Source: Apostichopus japonicus
Lineage: Eukaryota > Echinodermata > Holothuroidea > Aspidochirotida > Stichopodidae
DNA length: 64,000 bases
Direction of reading: 5' to 3'
NCBI RefSeq assembly: GCF_037975245.1
Contig: NC_092575.1
Span: forward strand, 20,907,841 to 20,971,840
Part shown: piece by piece, positions 28,709 to 40,839 of the stretch
Position numbering within the stretch: the stretch's first letter is position 1
How the letters are laid out: each line of letters starts with the position of its first letter
Program-made: the position numbers and the translations under genes
Notes under the pieces: generated by a model
What the model saw: only the letters and a program-made list of their open reading frames with translations
Told to the model about the DNA's origin: nothing
The model's database searches: none

Positions 28709-30498
28709 CCCAAGATCACACTGACTGAGTATAGCATAAAGTGTAAAATAATGAGGTAAAGAAATATGATTCTTACATAACCTGTAACACAATCAATTAC
28801 ATCATAGAGCGAGCCTCTACATTAGAAAGATCCCATGTTACAGTACAGAGCCAGTGTAAAGCCGACCTCTGTTGTATTGTTTTTTGCTCACAGACGTCTT
28901 ACGAAAGGTTTGTAATATAACTGTCGAAGAGAGTGTTTTGTTTACCCCCGTCACACGGTTCCTCTTTAAATAGTCAACTGATGCCGATATATATATATGG
29001 TCCCGTGGGGATAGCACAAATAGTTTGACAACCGTTTACTTATTTGACATCTCCCCAACCGAATAGGACAATGAAAAAATGCCGAACTTTAATTACAATT
29101 TTATCATGTCATCTCGAGAGGATGTATCCTTTAAACAGGATAGTTTAACGAGATTAACATATGTGACATCGAATAACGGAACAGATCAACATGCACTTCT
29201 CTACGTTAGTTCGTAGTGTGTTGTGCTAACATAAACGAAGACTGCTTTTTAATAAAGACTTGAGACTTGAGTCTGCGTGGGGTAATGGCGTCTATGGGAC
29301 GCGAGTTATCATACTTTAAAGGGATATACACTGTTTAAAAAAAAATACTTAAAATAACAATCATCTCTGCATATGAGGCGACGCATATATATAATCATGT
29401 CATGAATATCTCCCGAAAAAAGTTTTACTCCTGTAAATTGGGGAAAAGTCAAGTTTATAAACTCATATTGATGAAACTGCCGAAACTGTCACATATTTTT
29501 TTTTGGACGTGTTATAGTCATAAACCTGGAATACATCTGAAAGTATAATCCATTGTTTTGTTTTGTTTTGCCTTAAGTTGATATTTAATATAAATGGTGG
29601 GGAAACAAATTCCCAACATTGATGGTACAATTGTATATGTGATCATTTACCGTATGTTGTATACTGTTGTATAGGAGCTGTGATAATTAATTAACCTTAT
29701 TTACAAATATAACAAAATACATCATCATACGACAATAAACAAAAACAAACAGAAATGACTGTATATATATAATGACATATACAGCCATTTGTACTTCCAG
29801 TCTTCAAATATACACACTTTAAAAAAAAAAAACACAAAAACAAAACATAAACAAGAAGGATGCCGTTATACCTGCAATCAAAGTAAAAGACTTTATTGCT
29901 GGTCGTTACAAATATAAAATCGAAAAACAATATCTTGGAATATCGTATTTGCATTTTAAGGTATAAAACTGTACCAAAGAAGAATAGGTTAATTAAATGC
30001 AGGACAGGAACCTGTTAATCTTGAAATAACTGTTTGTTGGTTATTTGTTATTGAATTCCGTTGAACGAAACATCAACAAGGGAAATACGTAAATTAGACC
30101 TACCCTTGCTGACGGCCGACACGATACCGCTTTTTTCCCCCATTCTTCTGTTTTGATTTTCCTTCTGCTACTTCATTCTGAAGCCGAAAAACAATTTAAA
30201 AAAAATTGCATGATTAATAATGATTCTTTCAAAATCCGGTCGGCCCTGAGGGTTTATTCATCATAGAAGTGAATCAATCATATCAAAGCTAATATATATA
30301 GTTCGACATAACTGAATACGCTCACTTTACGTCACATACATATTGCCCTTCATGGTACATCTTGCTTCGTTTGCTTTCAAGTATATGAATTTTATAGCTC
30401 ACAAAAAGGCTGTCAGTAAATCTCTGAATGATTGACCGAGTAAAATTAGGGAATCAAATACTGGTTTCCTCTACAAACTAGTGAGTTCACTAAAATAG

Positions 30499-30501
<3 letters not shown>
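28709..30501. other. No supported gene
   Basis: AT-rich with short (TA)n at 28,986-28,998 and poly-A runs. No coding evidence. Confidence 0.5.
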
Positions 30502-30705
<204 letters not shown>

Positions 30706-31130
30706 AAACGGTACATGTATAAACTGCGGAGAATATCAACTATTTAAGCATCTTCCTTGCCGCCATTTTATTGATTGTCAGTCAAAACAGGTCGTTGCAG
30801 TCGTTAACGATTCGTGAAGAAATTCAATGAAAAAACATGCAAAACAGGTCGAAAGTCTTGACTTACTGAAGAACAAAATTAATAAGACATTTAGTGTTGT
30901 CAGCAAAAATCTCTGTATTCATTCCCTGACAGGAAATCAATTCAAAGATTTGTTGGAATTGCGAAGGAAAAAAAATTGCCTCCTATGACGTATATTGTCA
31001 ACTGGAATCAATATTGATATTTCGGGATTATCATCAAAACTGACATAAACGGCTACAAATTCAAACAAAATATGACAACCTTTAATTGTTATAGGCTTGT
31101 TATATTTGGCCAGTTACCGTAAGAATTGAA

Positions 31131-31132
<2 letters not shown>

Positions 31133-31190
<58 letters not shown>
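31133..31190. repeat. (TA)n microsatellite
   Basis: About 58 bases of pure TA shortly before the 3' end of the minus-strand SINE at 31,275-31,519. Confidence 0.95.
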
Positions 31191-31193
<3 letters not shown>

Positions 31194-31274
31194 TACTTTC
31201 ATAGAATGCAACCAAAAATTGTCTATGTTGTCAGGCGAAAGGTTTCTACAACAGTTTAAGAGTTACTTAAAATG

Positions 31275-31519
31275 TATGTATGTAATTGTATGTATGTATT
31301 GTAGATCCTCCTGCAAGCAGCAACTCGCGAAGAAGCCTCATTGACTCATCAAAGCCGCAAGCTGACCGAAGTCAGTCTCATAGATTCATATTTAACTTCC
31401 ATGATTATGAATTGTAAACAACTATGTAACTGGACGACATATACATTAATCTTGGAGTGACTTGAACTGGGGACCTTATGATTGGAAGGCACCGGCGTTA
31501 ACCACTGAGCTAACACTCC
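31275..31519 (-). repeat. tRNA-derived SINE (family A), near full length
   Basis: On the minus strand it starts GGAGTGTTAGCTCAGTGG with a B-box-like segment. It keeps the CTGAC-TTCG-GTCAG hairpin and ends in a (TACA)n tail. Small differences from the 3.65-kb copy break part of the second and third hairpins. Confidence 0.85.
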
Positions 31520-32240
31520 TAAAATGATTCAGGATTGAAGGTAAAGCAATATCTATTGATTTTGAGATCCCTCTTTTTGAGTGGAGATTGATAAACGTTC
31601 CATGCAGCCCCCCCCCCCTCCACCCGACCCATAACAGTGGAGCTCATTATCGTGTAAAGCCAATTAATTTAATTTCAAACGATCAAGAAAGTTTCCCGAT
31701 TTTGCTATTTGCATTTGATAAATACGATAATAACATGATATTTCTGGGCGACGAAATGTTGAATATCGAATTAAATTGGTTTATTTCTTGCTCGGTAACC
31801 GCCACATATAAAAGGTGAAAATATCTATGACGGCATTTGTTGGATCAATGTTACGTAATACGTTATACTGTTCAATAATGTTTGATCCAAAGCAAAGATT
31901 TCCCACATTTGAAAAGATTATTGTTAGAATAGAGTTAAATATATCGATTTCTTTACCATTGATCTGCCATTGTTGAGGCCAATTTCGTCAATCTTGTCAA
32001 CTCTCGGCATGCGCAGCATATTGTGTGGCAATCCTCATTATCGATATTCGTAACACAATATATACGGGTTGCATATTGTTCTTCTTTTGCTGAAATAAAA
32101 AGCGATTAAAGCGTTATAAAAGTGAATGATTAGATTTTTCACTTCCGTGGAGCTATAAGCAATGTCTAGTGAAGTAACATCCGGACGGTGTTGTGTGGGT
32201 TCAAAATAATGAGGTTAATATGTATTGTTCGATACAGGTG
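31520..32240. other. No supported gene
   Basis: AT-rich spacer between the SINE and the family B array. A poly-C run lies at 31,609-31,618. Confidence 0.5.
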
Positions 32241-32316
32241 AGTGAGGTGACAAACGCCTACAGTGGAATTACGACCTTCCTTGCCGGTTTCGAACCTCTG
32301 CATGGACATACAATCA

Positions 32317-32388
32317 GCGTCCATGGCCTAGTTGGTTAGGGTATCCGCGTACAGAGCGGGAGGCCCGGGTTCGAATCCCGGTGGAGGC
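32317..32388 (+). other. tRNA-like block, array copy 1
   Basis: The 72-base block folds as a cloverleaf with a 7-bp acceptor stem (one mismatch, GCGTCCA with TGGAGGC), a short D arm, an anticodon stem TCCGC/GCGGG with loop GTACAGA, and a perfect T arm with TTCGAAT. The loop would give anticodon ACA, which is unusual for a eukaryotic tRNA. A TTTTTT pol III terminator lies shortly downstream (from about 32,395). It could be a SINE head or a transcribed tRNA-like gene. Confidence 0.6.
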
Positions 32389-32688
32389 TGGAAGTTTTTT
32401 CACTGTTCTTGATTTTCCAACTCATTACGATTTTCAATTATATATATTCATTTGCCTTTGTCGTTTACCTCCATTTCATTAACATAAAGTCTGTTCAAAG
32501 TATCTTTTTCGAGATCCGTCTTCAGGAATCATAAATGATTTCGAGTTGGTTAGCATCATGTTTGATCTCTAGAGTAAGGCAAAATATGTCACCAAAAACA
32601 GAACTAGTATTGTTCGATACAGGTGACAAACGCATACAGTGGAATTACGACCTTCCTTGCCGGTTTCGAACCTCTGGACATACAATCA

Positions 32689-32760
32689 GCGTCCATGGCC
32701 TAGTTGGTTAGGGTATCCGCGTACAAAGCGGGAGGCCCGGGTTCGAATCCCGGTGGAGGC
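32689..32760 (+). other. tRNA-like block, array copy 2
   Basis: It differs from copy 1 only in the anticodon loop region (GTACAAA instead of GTACAGA). The same T arm, acceptor mismatch and downstream TTTTTT are present. The near identity suggests recent amplification or gene conversion. Confidence 0.6.
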
Positions 32761-33060
32761 TGGAAGTTTTTTCACTGTTCTTGATTTTCCAACTCATTAC
32801 GATTTTCAATTATATATATTCATTTGCCTTTGTCGTTTACCTCCATTTCATTAACATAAAGTCTGTTCAAAGTATCTTTTTGGAGATCCGTCTTCAGGAA
32901 TCATAAATGATTTCGAGTTGGTTAGCATCATGTTTGATCTCTAGAGTAAGGCAAAATATGTCACCAAAAACAGAACTAGTATTGTTCGATACAGGTGACA
33001 AACGCCTACAGTGGAATTACGACCTTCCTTACCGGTTTAGAACCTCTGGACATACAATCA

Positions 33061-33134
33061 GCGTCCACTGTAGCCTAGTGGTTAGGGTGTTCGCGTACAG
33101 AGCGGGAGGCCCGGGTTCGAATCCCGGTGGAGGC
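33061..33134 (+). other. tRNA-like block, array copy 3
   Basis: At 74 bases this is the most tRNA-like copy in its D arm (TAGCCTAGTGGTTAGGG, a good A box). It differs from copies 1 and 2 mainly there and at the start of the anticodon stem. A TTTTTT run follows. Sequence identity with the other units ends soon after, at about 33,150. Confidence 0.6.
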
Positions 33135-33150
33135 TGGAAGTTTTTTCACT

Positions 33151-36100
33151 TTCCTCTGTGAGTAGCGCCGACCAGCCGATTCGGGTTTCATGGCCTAAGG
33201 TGTAGTATTGTAATTGGCCAGAGAATGAAGATGAACACAAAATAAATCCAGAGAGGTGATGGCATTTTTAACAGCGATATATTGAAAAGAACTTCTTACA
33301 GTAAGGTTGAGTGTGTTGTACTGGATGTGTTGTACAAACATGAGGCTACGCGGCCCTGAAGCCTACCATCAAGAATGTTTTTTTTCCGACAGCAACCAGA
33401 CTAGACTGTCCTGTCCCACCCAGGTAATGCATTTTATATAAATCCCTTAAAAATACGTGGAAATACCACATGTATACAAATGATGAACTTTACCCTACAA
33501 CTGAGCTTAAGACATAATACACAAAATCTACAGTGCATTCCTACCATCCTCGAACAATTGTACTCCTTTACAGAGATGAATGTGATCACGTGAGTATCCC
33601 TAGAAAATATCACATGTGTTACATCACAATGCCCAGGATAAGCCTGATACCACATGCCGATCCATAGGAGCAGCCCCAAAAGCCATAATCTGCCAACAAT
33701 TACAACTGGTTTACTTAATGCCAGGAGAGATAAAACCCCTATATAATTCCAAGGGGATTTAAACTATCACAATGGTTCCACACCGTCCACACAGAACTCC
33801 CATTGCTCCACAACTTTACAGTAACAGCGTTACACTATATATATAAATAAATATATGTACATTTAACTCTTGCTTCCATGATATCAATATACGAACTTTA
33901 TGATTTAGGTTGGGGCGAGGGGTGGGGTAGGGGGTGGGGTAGGGTTAATAGTGGTAACAAGGGAAAGGACAAGGGGGTAAGCAAGTAAATAAGAATAGGA
34001 AGAAGGACTGGATAAGGGAAAGGGGGGACGAAAGGAAAATGGGAAGTGAAGGGGGCAATTGAAATTAAAAAAACTTAGTGCCAAGATGACTCATTGGAAA
34101 AAATATACCCGATTTGTTCTTCTCTTGCCAAAAAATATATTAGTAAGTTTATTTTAAAAACAAAAATTCAACTATAGATCTAAAACTGTCTGGTATTGTT
34201 ACGTCGTGTCACTTATCCAATGACGTAATAAAGGCCATGACGTCATCGGCTATACTGAAGAAATCGGCTAGACTGAGACTCGAACCATATATATAAGAAC
34301 ACACGGCTTGTGTTCTTCCAGCTTGGTTAGATCAAGTCTTTGATAAGGCATTCTGAGTTGGGTGGGGGGAGGGGGAGGGGTCAATAAGATAAAGAGGGTC
34401 ACAATATTCGTGTCCAGCAAGCAGTTACTGATCTACACGGTTATTCCTACCATTCGACTGCAAGTTATAAATTCTGTCATTAAAGGCGTTGAATTATAGC
34501 TGGTAATACTGCAGTAGGTTTGATGGTTTGGTACTAGTTCATAATAATAGCACCATCAGCGAGGCACTGTACCGCCGTTATAATTAACATAATGGGAAAC
34601 GCATCTATTTCGGCTAAATCGGGGGGCATTATCCCGCTCCCAACCCCCCACTCCCCCCCCCTTCGGCTCCAGCCTGGCCACAGAATTTGAGATGGTCGTT
34701 ATGAACCGATTTCTCTCCGATTCAGGAGATCTTTGCTCTCGACAACCGGGTACTCGACGTCACTGAACTGTCAAATTACGTCCTCGATAACCATATACTT
34801 TTTAATTTTCAGAAATGTTGGTCCAAGAAACGAAAAGAACAGAATTTTACTCAAGTTGTGAATATAAAAAAAAGAAGAAATTTATTGTCTTTTGTATGTG
34901 CATGTTTTCAAGTATTTCAACAGTTTCTATTGTACAAATAACAAAACAGGGTAGGACAATGTTGATATAACAAAGGGTGTATAACTTACACACGTTTCTT
35001 GTTTCACAAACGTATATATGCAAAATATGTGATATCGTATAGGTGAGACTGAAAACAATTAACTTAATGCCTATTCTTATCTGTCAAGTTTTTTTTTCTA
35101 TGCATTTGCGTGTGTATCACGTGACCGTTGCAGATCCCTACGTCATGCGCAATACGCCGTTGTATTCATGAACGTCCGTGCACAATATAGAGGGCTGATA
35201 TACCTCCAGTCGTTGGTTATCTTAAAATTTCCAATGATTTCCATTATTTATAAACAACACTTACCGTAATATTTCACATGTTTTTTGTTTTTGTTTTAAT
35301 TACATACTTGGTTTTAACAAAACATTGAATTAAATTTCAGACTATCATTCATATAGACAATTGTTTCAAATAATAATGATAAATAATTCCATGATTCTTA
35401 TCGGTGGGTATACAAGATCGTTGAAACTTATAGTACTGACAACAACTCTTCAATCTTAAGACTACAAAATACATCATCTCATTAAGTAATACGCAGCTTC
35501 CTTGCCCTAAAACGTTATTCATTGCAACTAGGTTGCTTCTATCACACAACATTTTCCCTCCTTGCTGTTGATTTTTTTTTTAGCCAAAATGTCTCTCATC
35601 CAGGCCGATGTTATATTATAGAAATAAATATATCACTATAAGTGTTCTGCTAGTAATTGCACTTGGCTTCTTTTGAAGAAAATTCGTTTGTTTTCTTTTT
35701 GCATAGAAAAGAAAAAGAAGAAACAGAAATGAAAAAAATGACAAAATATAAAAACCCATTAAAATGAAAAGTTTGATAATTGATAATGACATAATAACTG
35801 AGCATTACGTTTTTTTTCCGCAGGATTTGAATCGACATTTCTTGCGATATTTCATATACTACAAGGAGCAGATTAGATGCAATAAATAGAGGACGTGATT
35901 GCCTATTCGTAAAAGACTTCCCTTTACATAAGTCAAAGGAGCAGCGTACGTAATATCGTCACCAACTTCCGAAATATTTTACCCAAAATGTTTAGTCAAG
36001 ATCAGACCAACAATTGACCAAAACTGACACGTAACCCCCATCTAGTTTCTATTTAAGTAACTGAAATGTTTTCAAGAGGTGTCACATTATTATTTATTGT

Positions 36101-38109
36101 AACATTAATGTAACGAAATAACAATAATTTTAACCAAATTTGGCAACATATAGCTCGATATAACTCGATATATAACTCGATAAAGTTACTACATTGATAT
36201 AACGGAAAAAAGGTGACCAAAAATACATTCCAAAATGTCAACGTTTTTGCTAGTTTTAACATATTTTTATGTCAATTATGTTATCGTGAAAATACTAATT
36301 GACTCATGTTGTATATTACATAATACGGGCCGAAATCGTGATGTAAAATAAAGAGAATAATAAGAAACCGACAAAGAAAAATTGCAAAAGGAATCACATG
36401 AGTGTTTCCACAGCATATAAACTGTTTTCTTGACACATTAGAAAGACCATGTAACAATCCGTTCTCAACAAAATTCATGTGACCTTACCAAAAAAGTACG
36501 TCCTACATTATTAAAGACTAAATCTTTTCAGAAATTTTCACTGTTCAAAAAGAATTGATCAAAATTTGTGGAAAATAAATATAGTAAAGTAAATGTTGTA
36601 TCTTGACAGAACTTGAAAGCTTTTTTTTTTCCTTCTCTTTTTTCCCCTTAATTTTTTAAGAAAAGTAGGAAAGGTTACCCACTGAAAATTTGTTTTTGCT
36701 TGGCTGCATGTTCCTAATATTGGAATATATATCGATAAAAACTTAATGAACTCTGTCCTATCTATAGAGGTTCATGCCTATATCTAAATCAGTCGGGGTG
36801 GTGAGGGCTTAGAATTCAGCCCTCGACCGTTATTGCACACACCTTCCCCACATTCACAGCCACCAAGTGTGACTTTTTCAAAAACGAAATGTGTTTTAAT
36901 ACTTTAGAGCCCTGGTGTTCAAAGTAGGGGCTCGCCAAAACAAACCAAAAAAAAAAAAAAAAAAAGAATTTTGACAAAGGCTATGTGTGGAGAAGGAAAG
37001 GTGGATACTGTTGTACATAAAATTACTTCAAAAGTTGAAAATGTAACACCATCATTTGAATCAAATCAAAACCTTTAATCACATACGCATGTCTCATCGG
37101 GGAAGGGTATACCTTATCTCTTTTCCATCTAGTACTTCCATCAAACGAACCTCCTTTCAAATAACCAAAAATGTTAGTTTGGCAGAAGGCGGCCAGGTAC
37201 GTCTACATGAGCTTAGATATGACTATAATATTATACAAACCTCCCAGCACCTCTTCAACAAAATAAATGTTTTTCTTAAAGGTAGCAAATGAAGAAATAA
37301 AGGTTTTTTAAAGGCTTCAAACAAGAAAATAAAGGATTTTAATGGTCCAATATGAAGTTAATTTGTAACATACTCACCATCTTTGCCCATTTTTACATAC
37401 TCTGCGGCCCTAATTAAAAATACCTGACTTACATTGACTGTTGTTTGTGAGTCTGTTTTGTATTACTCAGTGCATGAATAATGCCTGGCTGTCCACAAAA
37501 AAAAAAACACAATGGCCAATGGTTAGCATGACACGAAATATAAAAGTTTTTAAAGGTTTTAAAGACTATTTTTGAAAAATAAAGAGCTGTTTTTGAAATA
37601 AATGTTTTTTTATTGGTTTCGCTTGGGAGGTCTGCATTACACAAATGGTACAAAGGTGTCCTATACGTATTAATTTATTAATTAGCTACACTTGAGAGAA
37701 TAAATTATCGCTTGCTTGATGTCTCAATTTGATTAATTCCAAAATCATACGTTACAACACAATTAAAAGTCTTTGGTAAAGAAAGCAAAGAAACAAGAGA
37801 TATTCCAATAACAAACCAATGTGACACTGGTAAAGAAGACAAAAATATTCCACTGCTCTAAAAAAAAAAAAAAAAAACAATTAAGAACTCATGTAAGCTA
37901 AAGTATTTCGATGATGTCACTAACTTAGCCGTTACCAGATGCCTTTATAAACAAAATTAAATTATCAAACCTTTAATAATTTTCACGTGTTAAAGGGACA
38001 ATCCAATGAAAACTATTATGAAACAAATGCAGAAGACAAACTTAATTCACGCTGCTTTAACAAACAAAACCGCCAATATAAAGACATGTAGCTCTCTTAT
38101 GCCTTTGTT
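33151..38109. other. No supported gene
   Basis: Long stretch without a gene I can defend. Features seen are a G-rich tract with quadruplex potential at 33,908-33,945, another at 34,361-34,380, poly-C near 34,655-34,663, and a long poly-A at 36,947-36,964. The open frame at 33,434-33,679 (minus) has no convincing splice context. Confidence 0.45.
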
Positions 38110-38240
38110 TTGCTTCTGCTACACCCCTCCCCCACCCCCCAATCTTTGGAACAAATTACCTGAATTCATCAAGCTCCATCTCCCATCTCTCATTTGTTTC
38201 TAGAACTTTACAACTTCTGATGGAACTTCTGTTTTATCAT
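38110..38240 (+). pseudogene. LINE ORF2 C-terminal remnant
   Basis: The phrase NLWNKLPEFIKLHLPSLICF appears at about 38,140-38,200, followed by a stop. Family knowledge: L2/CR1-type non-LTR elements end their ORF2 with a pattern like LWN-LP--ik----l--Fk--LK. Only this short piece survives, so clade assignment is uncertain. Confidence 0.5.
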
Positions 38241-39445
38241 TACCTTCACTTTTTATCTGTTACCTGCTTCGCACTGTTGTTTTAATGCCCGCCCTCAACT
38301 GTATCATTTTGACGGGTACCGGAACAATACAAAGGTTAATTATGTTACTCATTCTTACTCTTAATGTTTATCTGTTGCCAGATACCTTCATGAAAAAAAA
38401 CTGAACCAATATTAATATCTTTGTGACCAAAAAAAAAATCAAAAATGGATCTGTCGGTATGATATACCCGTAAACATTAGACCCAGACCAAAAATGTGAC
38501 ATGTTGCACCAAAGAACTAAGTGAGAGCTGAGGTATTACTGGTTGTAATCGTTGATGCAAAGAAAACATCAATAATTGCTTCTTTTAGGAGAAACGATTT
38601 CCCCTTCCAGTGTCAACTGATGCAGGGGGGGGGCAATAAATACCACCTGTCACAATAAGATACATTGTAACAGATTATATCGAAGAACAACACAGATAAA
38701 AACGCCTCGAAGAAAAAGAAAGGCAAAATCAATGAAGTCTGAATGAAAATAAATAAACTTTCACCTTGTGGGGCAGCAAAAATACATCGATATTTTTTTG
38801 ATCTATTTCCTTCCAATAGACTGTAAAAAAAAAGGGAAATATAAAACAAAATTGGAAATTAAGCAAAGAGTGTAACATGCAAGGTGAACTTATACCTCTG
38901 GGGGGTTTAGATAACATCCTCTCAGTGCTACTGAGTTAACATGCTTTCTCCTCCTATATGTGTGTGTACTATGTTGATGGCAAGATATTCCTTGTATTCT
39001 TGCACAAAGTGAAGAGGTAAACCAAGTTGTCATCTAGGCGTAAACTAATCGGTTAGAAACACTTTTTTTTTTCTTTTTTCCCCATTTTGTTGCTTTTTCT
39101 CAACTTTTCCTTCAATTTGTGATTTTCTGCTCGATGTGCAGAAATCATTTTCCCTTGAGGTGAGAAATGATACCAGATAGAGATAGCATTTCAAATTTCT
39201 CTAATGTCAAGGACATTTTGTTACTTTTCTTCCCCCTTGTCGATTACAGTGAGTAGGCAAGCCCTGGAAGGAAGTAATCACAGAGGCCAAGGTTCTTTTG
39301 AGTAAGAGTTTTACTCTTTTTTTTTTTTTCTTTTAAATAACTGACAGATTTCAAAGATATTTTCAACTTGACGATATAGTTTATAATGTCAACAGGAAGT
39401 TCATACCATCGCTAAGCACTTGGCAATTATAATTTAAACTTATAT
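38241..39445. other. No supported gene
   Basis: AT-rich, with poly-G at 38,626-38,632 and poly-T tracts. No coding evidence. Confidence 0.5.
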
Positions 39446-39454
39446 TATATATAT

Positions 39455-39489
<35 letters not shown>
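39446..39489. repeat. (TA)n microsatellite, host of a hAT insertion
   Basis: TA repeat with one AAAT interruption. The MITE that follows inserted just at its right edge. Confidence 0.9.
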
Positions 39490-39492
<3 letters not shown>

Positions 39493-39497
39493 TTAGG

Positions 39498-39862
39498 CAA
39501 GGGCGTAGGAACCGGGGGGGCTGGGGGGCGCCAGCCCCCCCAGTGAAAAATGTGGAGGGGCGGAAGTATCATTCCGCCCCCCACTTCGCAAGTCAGAAAA
39601 CCCCTTTTTCATTTCCAAATGAGAAAAAAAATCTCATTTGGAGCACCAAATTGCATCTAAGGCCTGGTGAAAATACAAAATTAAGTTTACAAAATGGAGA
39701 GGGTGTTGAAGTGTGCTATATTGCACCAAATTGCATCTGAGGCTACCTGGAAATGCAAAAAATTCCAAAGGGGAGGGGAACACCCCCTCCCCTTAGACCC
39801 CTCCCCCAGGCCGGCCATCAGTCTTCAGCCCCCCCACTCAAAAGTACCTTCCTACGCCACTG
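39498..39862 (+). mobile_element. hAT-superfamily MITE, 365 bp
   Basis: The left end CAAGGGCGTAGGAAC and right end GTTCC-like TTCCTACGCCACTG form imperfect terminal inverted repeats (consensus CAGTGGCGTAGGAA). Both sides carry the same 8 bases, TATTTAGG (39,490-39,497 and 39,863-39,870). An 8-bp duplication with CAGNGGCG-type ends is diagnostic of the hAT superfamily. The interior has G and C runs, two copies of GCACCAAATTGCATCT, and no transposase frame, so it is non-autonomous. Confidence 0.9.
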
Positions 39863-39867
39863 TATTT

Positions 39868-39916
39868 AGGAATGGAGTGTGTATATATATATATATATAT
39901 ATATTGATATATATTG

Positions 39917-39952
<36 letters not shown>

Positions 39953-39968
39953 TATATACTCCATTCCT
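39868..39968. repeat. Inverted repeat around (TA)n(GT)n
   Basis: AGGAATGGAGT at 39,868-39,878 is the exact reverse complement of ACTCCATTCCT at 39,958-39,968. The centre is TA repeat with TTGATATA steps, then (GT)n. This is a second, shorter-armed palindrome of the kind seen at 15.4 kb, and the hAT MITE lies directly beside it. Confidence 0.8.
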
Positions 39969-40019
39969 GAGAGTGTCTGGGGAGAAGATAACTTTTTTCT
40001 GTCCAAGCATATTACCCCA

Positions 40020-40025
40020 TTTATT
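40020..40025 (-). promoter_or_regulatory. Candidate polyadenylation signal
   Basis: AATAAA on the minus strand, about 1.97 kb past the transporter stop. It is the first canonical hexamer I noticed downstream, but I did not find a confirming GU-rich context and it could be chance. Confidence 0.2.
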
Positions 40026-40839
40026 ACTCTCTTTTCTTTCAATCCTTTCAGTCAATTTAATAAAATTGTAAATAATATGTGCTGTTGAGTATATTCCCAA
40101 GAAGAAATGGTTTGTCTATTTACAATATTTCTCTTATTTCAGCAAGGAATGAAAATAATGGAAATAAATTAATTTTAACCAATTTTAATGATTTTCTCTT
40201 AAAGTTGTTGCTATCTCCAAATCACTTCAATGAACTTCTGACTATGCCAGAATAGGAGGGTGTTAATAAATCTACAATGAAGTTTTTTTTAGAATTTTTG
40301 GGATACGGTGTTCCTGAATTTCATTATTAAAACTATCCTTTTCAGACTAATGACAAAGTGAAATATAAGGATGTATTCTGCTATAACAACCATTCTCATT
40401 TCCCCTTTTCTACAAAATAAAATCATCCCATCGCTTGCATTGTCATGCAAAGAAATATAATACCAGGAGCAATCACGAAGGTTGTTAACAAAGTCACTAG
40501 ATTATGGTCGAGTTTGATACAAATTATTTCTTGCTTACCATATTGCATAGATTTGTAGCTCACACCTCTTGTTTGCAATATACAGCCTGTATTGTAAATC
40601 TTACAACATACTAGTGGTTTAATTCATTTCAGTATTCAGTACAAAAGCTTGTCATACCCCCCAAAAAAAGTTGGCACTGACTTCCATCACACAACATTTA
40701 CTTTAAGAGAACAAAACAGTTGCACTTTTAAGAACTTGTATCCACTGTATCTGAGGGGATCACTTCTCTTACTGTGTTTCAATCTTTATAATAAAGAAAC
40801 ACAATTGGCGATTTCATATCCACCTGATATGTGAAACTG

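Larger units (their letters stand above)
32241..33150 (+). repeat. Tandem array of a 372-bp repeat with tRNA-like core
   Basis: Three tRNA-like blocks begin at 32,317, 32,689 and 33,061, a spacing of exactly 372 bases each time. The sequence between blocks is almost identical, including TTTCGAGTTGGTTAGCATC, TCACCAAAAACAGAACTAG and GATACAGGTGACAAACGC. Because flanks and core repeat together, this is one tandemly amplified unit, with a dispersed single copy at 9.45-9.70 kb. Confidence 0.93.

Noticed and set aside
32317-33134. Ordinary functional tRNA genes
   Set aside because: Acceptor mismatch, ACA anticodon and conserved 300-bp flanks fit a tRNA-derived repeat better; left as tRNA-like.
33434-33679. 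81-codon minus-strand frame with LLLWIGMWYQAYPGHC
   Set aside because: Hydrophobic start looked signal-like, but there are no trustworthy splice sites or domain, and Cys/Ile-rich AT translation continues to the stop.
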